DNA from: Terana coerulea | Lineage: Eukaryota; Basidiomycota; Agaricomycetes; Polyporales; Phanerochaetaceae | NCBI GenBank assembly: GCA_024811115.1 | Contig: JAKOGH010000192.1 | Coordinates: 1 to 12,895, forward strand | Direction of reading: 5' to 3' | DNA length: 12,895 nucleotides | Part shown: piece after piece, positions 7,602 to 12,895 of the stretch | Numbering within the stretch: position 1 is the first letter of the stretch | How the letters are laid out: each line of letters opens with the position of its first letter | Position numbers and translations under genes: made by a program | Notes under the pieces: generated by a model | The model's input: only the letters and a program-made list of their open reading frames with translations | The model's database searches: none | Told to the model about the DNA's origin: nothing

Positions 7602-9331
7602 ATGGCCTACAGCAAATCCTCTTTCTTTCACCGGAGACACCTCTTGGGTCAACACGATCTGTTTGCTAGGTACGCGACAAGCATCACCGTTTGCTGTGCT
7701 CAGTCTCACCTTTTGAAATGACGCTGCAGAGATGCTTCGAACCTCCATGCTCGCGCCGACTGCGAGCCTGCCGATCCTGCGAACACCCTTACCGATCGCC
7801 TGAACACCCTTCTCAACTCCTCCGGCCAAGGCTACACACTCCCGCTTTGCCCAGGTACCCAGTATCTCATCGAAGCCCCCTTCTGTTCTTCGCGCCGAAT
7901 CAGGAGATAAGCACCGTGGGATATCCTACGGACGACCAGCGAGCGACGCTTGTGGTGAATGGACCTGTTGCGAATGGGCAGGGGCACACGACCGCGGTGG
8001 ATGGCACCTGTCAGAATTGCGACGGAGTCAAGCTGCGAAACATCCAGGTGCGTAGAAAATGCTCTCGCTTCTCCCTTGCGCTTCATATTCGCCTGCAGAT
8101 CAATGGGACGCGTGGGGATGCTTCACCCACAGGCGGGGGCGCGAATATCGAAATGGGCGGGTCGAACTCAGACCAACTCATTGAGTACGTGCACTCGTTC
8201 GACCCCGCAGCTGGTCGTGCCTGCACATCGCTGAGGGCGCTTTTGATTGCAATAATGCCACCGTTCAACACAACGACATCGGGCCCTGCGGCACTGATCT
8301 CTTCCAGCAGTGGGCGGACGGCATCAGCGTGAGCTGCATGAACTGTCATGTCTGGAATAACACTATCAACAACCCGACGGACGGCGGCATCGTGCTCTTC
8401 GGTTCACCTGGGACGCTTGTGGAGAACAACACTATTTTCATAGAGACTGTAAGTTTATTCTTGAACCGCTTAGTGCGATTTTTGACAAGGAGTGCAGCAC
8501 ACCCTACTCGGAGGCATTAACATGGTCGACTACTTACCCTGGCAAGGGAACTACACTAACACTATCGTTCGCAACAACAACATCTTTGGAGGGTTCTCAA
8601 CCGAAAAGGCGGAGGGCAGCGAAACTAAAGGGAGCAACGAAGACGATGTGATTATCAAGTGAGTCTCGTACCCCTATTTTCGGATCCCCATCCCCTCACA
8701 CCGTCGACAGAATTGGTATCGCCGTCGGCCCTCGCACCTGGTTCGGCGATCAGGCTGCCCAAAACATCTCCTTCTCCGGTACGATCCTGAACAACACGCT
8801 CACCGGTGCCTTCGGGTACGGCATGGCCGTCTCCTCCGCGCGCAACTTCACCATCGAGAACAACGTCCTCGTCGGCAACACCTCCTTCATCGGCTCCCGC
8901 GGGCCCAACTGCAGCACCACCGACTCGACCCCGTCGCCCATGCCCTTCGTCGTCGACTGGAGCAACACCGCGGCGTCCACCGTGCAGTTCGACTTCCAGA
9001 ACATCACCGACGGCGACGGCCTCACGTGCATTCTGCCGCCCGACGGCGGCGACTTCTGGCCGTTCGGCGGCAACCCAACCCCCACGGGCGGCGCGTCGCC
9101 GTCGCCGTCGCCGTCGTCGTCTGGCAGTGCGTCCCAGGCGCTGGGCAGCAAGGGCGGCTTGTCCGGGGCGCGAAGGCCGGCATCGCGTTCGCGGTCATTT
9201 TCGGTGTGCTCGGTGTCGCCGCGGCGACGTGGTTCATCCGCAAGCGGGCCATCACGCGGTTGCAGACGCGTCGCCAGTCCGACTACGCACAGCAAAACAT
9301 TAACATGCAGCAGTACCGCGACATTTCATAG
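7602..9331 (+). CDS. Parallel beta-helix surface protein with C-terminal membrane anchor (frame-broken)
   Basis: Exons 7602-7669, 7730-8047, 8099-8448, 8498-8658 and 8711-9331, with GT-AG introns of 60, 51, 49 and 52 bp. The content fits the Agaricomycete right-handed beta-helix (pectate-lyase-like fold) family: NQEISTVGYPTDDQRATLVV, GTCQNCDGVKLRNIQ, GGGANIEMGG, NNTINNPTDGGIVLFGSPG, LLGGINMVDYLPWQGNYT, GIAVGPRTWFGD, ARNFTIENNVLVGNTSFIG and PPDGGDFWPFGG. Many N-X-S/T sites point to the secretory route. A Ser/Pro/Gly linker is followed by one membrane segment (AGIAFAVIFGVLGVAAATWF) and a basic tail ending in RDIS. No classic signal peptide is visible. As written the frame breaks three times: at the C run 7876-7880, at the C run 8203-8206 and at the G run 9165-9168. 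Exons 2, 3 and 5 are each one base short of keeping phase, and one extra base in each run restores the family frame (about 506 aa). Sequence error or a decaying gene are both possible. I see no catalytic motif I would trust, so enzyme activity is not claimed. Confidence 0.85.
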
Positions 9332-9980
9332 ATTGCTTTAGATATCCTTTGCGAATATTGGACCATTTGTATCTTGGGTTCCTCTCTTGCGGTTTTTCTT
9401 GATTTTTCTTGTCTTCCAAGACTATACTCATTCCACATGAGAGGACCGTAACGCTTATATACTACGCTTCCTAGGGTATTTTTTCTGTTAGTGACCTATG
9501 TGTACTATTCGCCTGTAGTTTACTCCTACTGTCATTTTGTGTCTTTCTCTTGCAGATTCCTATCCATTGCCAACCAATGACTCAACGCGAGGAAACGAGA
9601 GCAACAGGCCGTGTGCATACTTCGCTGACAGCAATTGAGCTACATTACGTCCGCATTCCAGCTGCAGTTGATTACACGCCTCCCGAGTCCCAACAAGTAT
9701 GAAGGCTCGCTCTTGCTCGCTCCGACTCTCCCCACGCCACAAAACCATATTAGCGCCAAAGAGGCACGTGAGCTCGGACGACGGCGGACGTGATGTAAGG
9801 AGGTTCATGGTTGTTTGTCGTGGTGAATGCAGTGTTACAGCGTTATGTGTTTATGGCGAAATGACTGCAAAGTATTGCCTTACATCTTGCTGCCAGCTTT
9901 TGAGTAAAACACACTCGGGGGTGATGTCAGCTGGTGCAAGTTTCCATGAAATCATCACAACGGACGTGTCGCAAAAATCG
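9332..9980. other. 3' flank of the beta-helix gene, no gene seen
   Basis: The first 200 bp after the stop are T-rich (runs such as GGTTTTTCTTGATTTTTCTTG), consistent with a 3' untranslated region. A 103-codon plus-strand frame (9699-10010) and an 82-codon minus-strand frame (9560-9808) show nothing recognisable and are probably chance. Confidence 0.4.
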
Positions 9981-9985
9981 AAAAA

Positions 9986-10100
9986 CCTGACCAGGTATCC
10001 CAGGCTCTGAGCGCCTGATGAGGCCTGATGAGGCGCACGTGAGCGTCTGAGCAGGGTTGCGCAGAGGTGGGCAGTTCGGGTCAGGCCTGGCCAGTCGCAG
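9986..10100. repeat. Short-repeat cluster next to the transposase end
   Basis: Between the transposase stop and the 3' flank of the beta-helix gene lies a cluster of related short motifs. They are CCTGACCAGG (9986-9995, palindromic), a perfect tandem GCCTGATGAG pair (10013-10032), and several CTGAGC/CAGG variants up to CAGGCCTGGCCAG near 10083-10094. Arrays of short degenerate repeats inside the termini are typical of CACTA-like DNA transposons, the group Plavaka belongs to. I could not define a terminal inverted repeat or target-site duplication. Confidence 0.35.
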
Positions 10101-10117
10101 TGAGACGGAATAGTGGA

Positions 10118-12895
10118 TTACGGCACAGTTAGCACGCGCAGAAACATGTCGTAGTCTACAGTGTCATTAAAGTAGTATCTACGGGAGTTATGAGTGCCAT
10201 TCCGGTCCAATGCTGGTATCAAGTGGGACCCGCGCAAGAGGTATTCAAGGAAGACGAATGAGGTCTTCTTCTCTTCTTCAAAAACCCGGCATCCGTCCCA
10301 TGTGGTTCGCGGCTTCCACTTGCTACGCGTGAATTGTCTTATGAGGGCGACTCCACGTGTGCGGCCAGACGGAAGAGTGACCCGGAATAGACCAACGAGA
10401 CGCACGCACGCGAGCTCTTGACTTTCGAGGTTGACGAGGGCACAATCAAAGCGAGGCTCGTTGTTAAACTTCGGGTTGCAGCGCAGTATGTCCCGTGCCT
10501 CTGACCAATCTTCCTGCGACTGGTATTTGAGGTAAAGACAACGATGCGGCGTGATCTGCGTAGTACAGCTATCAATGTCATCATCTTGCTAGGATACTTT
10601 TGTACACGCTCACGTTAAGATACTGTGTTGTTCGCAGGCCCGACTCTTCCGGCATGTGCTCCAGCAGAAAAGACGAGAGGCGACGGGCAAAGTCTTGGTA
10701 CGCCGAATCACCGTTCATGATGCATTGTAACCCGAACGCCGTTGTTGTCTTCTGTTTCGCGCCAAGTTGCCAGTTCTCAGCCGCATCGTTGTCTGCTTGT
10801 TGAGGAGTCGGATGCGTCGTGTCTTCTTCATCTTGTTCAGGAGCTTCCGAGCCGCTCCCTTCGCGATCATCACATGCCCTCGTTCTCTCTTCCCACTCAT
10901 CCACAGCCATCCTAATGCGAGCGATTGCTTCCTGATTCTCGTCAATCCGCGCCATCTGAGTCACCAACATAAGATATCAGTATTTGTGGTAGTAGCCATA
11001 ACACCTTGTCCTTGCTTACCTGGTTTTCCGCGTCTCTGCCATTAGTTTGATCCCATGCTTCCTTGGCCTCCTGCAGAAACCCTTCGCCAGGCCGTGTCAC
11101 CGTGTTTTGAGACGAACCTTTGTCCCTCGTATCCGAGATAGAGTGGGCAGACTGATGCTGCTTCAAGAAGTCGAAGCTCTTGCCATACAGTTCGCAGACT
11201 TTCTGTGGGAAACAACAGTCAGATTGGGCATGCTCGATACTGCAGTCAAGGTCGCGCACCGCCGCATGCTTTTCATAAGCCTTGAGGGACTCTTCAATAA
11301 GCTTTAGCTGGTCATCACTGATACAGTGTAGACCAATCAGCATGCGAAATTTCGCATACGCTCGGAGGCAATGTATAAGCGGGGAGTTTCTCGGGAAGAG
11401 CTCAACGAGGCAGGGAATAATGCACTGGGGGCCAAACATGAGTAGCGCAAGTACAGCAAGCGTATACATCAACGCACCCGAAGGATATCGAAAAACACTT
11501 GCCCGTCTGCGTAGCCTATAGTCGTAACATTTATGAAATGCTTCATCTTCGCCCAGCGAGGGACTGCTCGCATGCTGTAGCATAAAGATGACAATCAGCT
11601 AACCGCAAACCGAGTCCCGAAGAGGACCGAGTGAGAAGGGATACTCACTGGCGAGCCAGCGCGCCTTTGAGCTTCGATTCACCAAGGATTTGCAGTATCA
11701 GCGGCCACATATGCTTGCCAAACTTTCCAAGATCATCGGCGTGAAGAACATCGTAGGATGCAGCCTGATAGGGATCAGAATTGTTCATGGACCAGAAGAA
11801 ATTCTGGACACAAGTTCAGTGTTGACAAACAATACAACCTGAGGGAAAAAATGTGCGTACCTCTGTATCATGGAGCCCATGACTTTGGAGAAGTTGCTCC
11901 TTGCGCGTCTTTGTCTTAGCTGCTCGAGCTTGATGGAAGACATCTGACATATTCTCGGTGGTGCGTAGTGTACTGATATATGTCGTTCGATGGAGGTCGG
12001 TTTTGAAGACCAAGCATCGAGGGCACGGGTAGTTGGCAAGTGCTGCCCGAATTGCACATAGCGCTTCTGCTTCCTTGAGGTCAAGCGATTCTATCAGGAT
12101 TCCGGGATACAGAATGCGCATCAGCGAATCTCCGCATTTGACTGTGTCTCCTATTTGAGAGGGCTCCCGAAGCGAGCCATAAATGACAGCGAGAACCTTA
12201 TGATAGATTTCACGCACAAAGCGTGCGAACTCGAGCTGTTCGGCCTCTGATCGGTCGTCACGATGGGAAGGATCCACGACCTACCAGTAGCATAGCGTTA
12301 GGACACATCGTTTGATGTCTGCAAAATTTAGGCGTACGTACAATGGGCATATATCCAATGAGAATTCCGCCTCCGTTGCCGGACGCATTCCGGATCTCTC
12401 GTGGTAAAAATGCAGCACGCATCACAATGGGATGCTTCGAGACCTTCTTTGTCATGTTGCCCTTGTCCAGCCATATATGAAGTGGTAGGTAGCAGTGGGG
12501 ATACTCTCCAGTTGTAGGAAGAGTGCTCTGTTAAAAGCCAATTCAGAAATTACAACCACAAGTAATAACCGAGAACACATACCTGCGCTTTGTACCAACG
12601 ATCACCCGTGTTTGTCTCATCATAGAGTCTGCACTCGCCAGCCAGTCACCAGGTATTTCTTTACTGGCCACCACATGATGGAATCTGCGAGGGATTCGTC
12701 TGTGACAAGACTCCGAGCCCACACCCAAGGATCACGGTAAGGAAATGTATAGACATATTCTTTGCCTTCGTAGATTCCCTTCACTGTGCCTTGCTGAAAC
12801 TGCTCATGTATACGTTCAGTGCTTGCTGTAAACCAAGCAATAGACTGAGTTGACTCACTGGGATTTGGAACTTCCGCGCTGCTTCCAACGACTTC
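10118..12895 (-). CDS. Plavaka-type DNA transposase, C-terminal part, cut by the window edge
   Basis: Ten exons on the minus strand: 12859-12895 (partial), 12583-12799, 12342-12527, 11861-12280, 11649-11803, 11478-11574, 11260-11424, 11020-11202, 10614-10955 and 10118-10555. All introns are GT-AG, 53-74 bp. About 746 codons are visible. The Plavaka signature is present in order: YRDPWVW, WWPVKKYL, LYDETNTGDRW, LPLHIWLDKGNMTKKV, FLPREIRNASGNGGGILIGY, CGDSLMRILYPGILIESLD, RAALANYPCPRCLV, LQSHGLHD, the segment SYDVLHADDLGKFGKHMWPL, PRWAKMKHFINVTT, CLVELFPRNSPLIHC, GKSFDFLKQH, RPGEGFLQEAKEA and finally TTWDGCRVFEEEK with DTVDYDMFLRV before the stop. Conserved acidic residues are plausible DDE catalytic positions, but I do not assign them. 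One frame break occurs in exon 12583-12799: the upstream frame hits a TGA at 12620-12622 while LYDETNTGDRWYKAQ lies in another frame. That exon is 217 nt where 216 or 219 is expected. All later exons are intact. The N-terminus lies beyond the window. Confidence 0.92.

Larger units (their letters stand above)
9986..12895 (-). mobile_element. Plavaka (CACTA-like) DNA transposon, 3' part
   Basis: The transposase gene together with the short-repeat cluster beyond its stop marks the 3' portion of a Plavaka-type cut-and-paste element inserted near the beta-helix gene in tail-to-tail orientation. The left boundary is uncertain (somewhere between about 9560 and 10117), because I found no clear terminal inverted repeat. 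The right boundary is outside the window. The well-preserved splice sites and nearly unbroken reading frame suggest a fairly recent copy. Confidence 0.55.

Noticed and set aside
9121..9172. A possible 49-bp intron (GTGCGT to GCGAAG) explaining the last frame change of the beta-helix gene
   Set aside because: Splicing it leaves the membrane-anchor segment in the wrong frame, so it does not account for the break. A single missing G in 9165-9168 does.
8750..9295. 181-codon minus-strand open frame opposite the last exon of the beta-helix gene
   Set aside because: It is a shadow produced by the GC-rich, codon-biased plus-strand exon, whose translation matches the family motifs. The minus-strand product has no recognisable content.
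9699..10010. 103-codon plus-strand open frame beyond the beta-helix gene
   Set aside because: It has no recognisable motifs, runs towards the repeat cluster and lacks promoter features.

Overview
The window looks like nuclear DNA of a mushroom-forming basidiomycete (Agaricomycete). Introns are short (mostly 48-65 bp, the longest about 90 bp) with GTGCGT/GTAAGT/GTGAGT donors. The gene families are typical of that group: a stand-alone vWA protein, a CSN12/PCID2 PCI-domain protein, a fungal parallel beta-helix surface protein and a Plavaka-type transposase. Most genes are split, so I rebuilt exon models by hand from splice signals, phase continuity and remembered family patterns. No search was run.

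Layout. 1-810: nothing I can support. 811-1970 (-): five-exon vWA-domain protein, 313 aa, intact, with a TATA box just upstream. 2074-2841 (-): coding-looking pieces of an unrecognised gene, broken by a stop and at least one frame change, probably a pseudogene. 2882-4586 (-): complete nine-exon CSN12/PCID2-like gene, 404 aa. 5101-5512 (-): weakly supported small spliced gene of 81 aa. 5513-7601: about 2 kb without a convincing gene, holding short degenerate repeats and a strong hairpin, ending in a pyrimidine-rich promoter. 7602-9331 (+): five-exon beta-helix protein with a C-terminal membrane anchor (about 506 aa if whole). It is interrupted by three frame losses, each explained by one missing base in a C or G run. 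9332-10117: 3' flank and a short-repeat cluster. 10118-12895 (-): C-terminal ten exons of a Plavaka transposase running off the right edge, with one frameshift.

The genes do not form one pathway. The vWA and CSN12-like genes are ordinary chromosomal genes (the latter expected in nuclear mRNA export/splicing), and the beta-helix gene encodes a probable glycosylated cell-surface protein. The right side is transposon-derived. I see no new defence or biosynthetic system. The best leads are the homopolymer-linked frame breaks, the nearly intact transposase, the unrecognised broken gene and the repeat-bearing gene-poor stretch.
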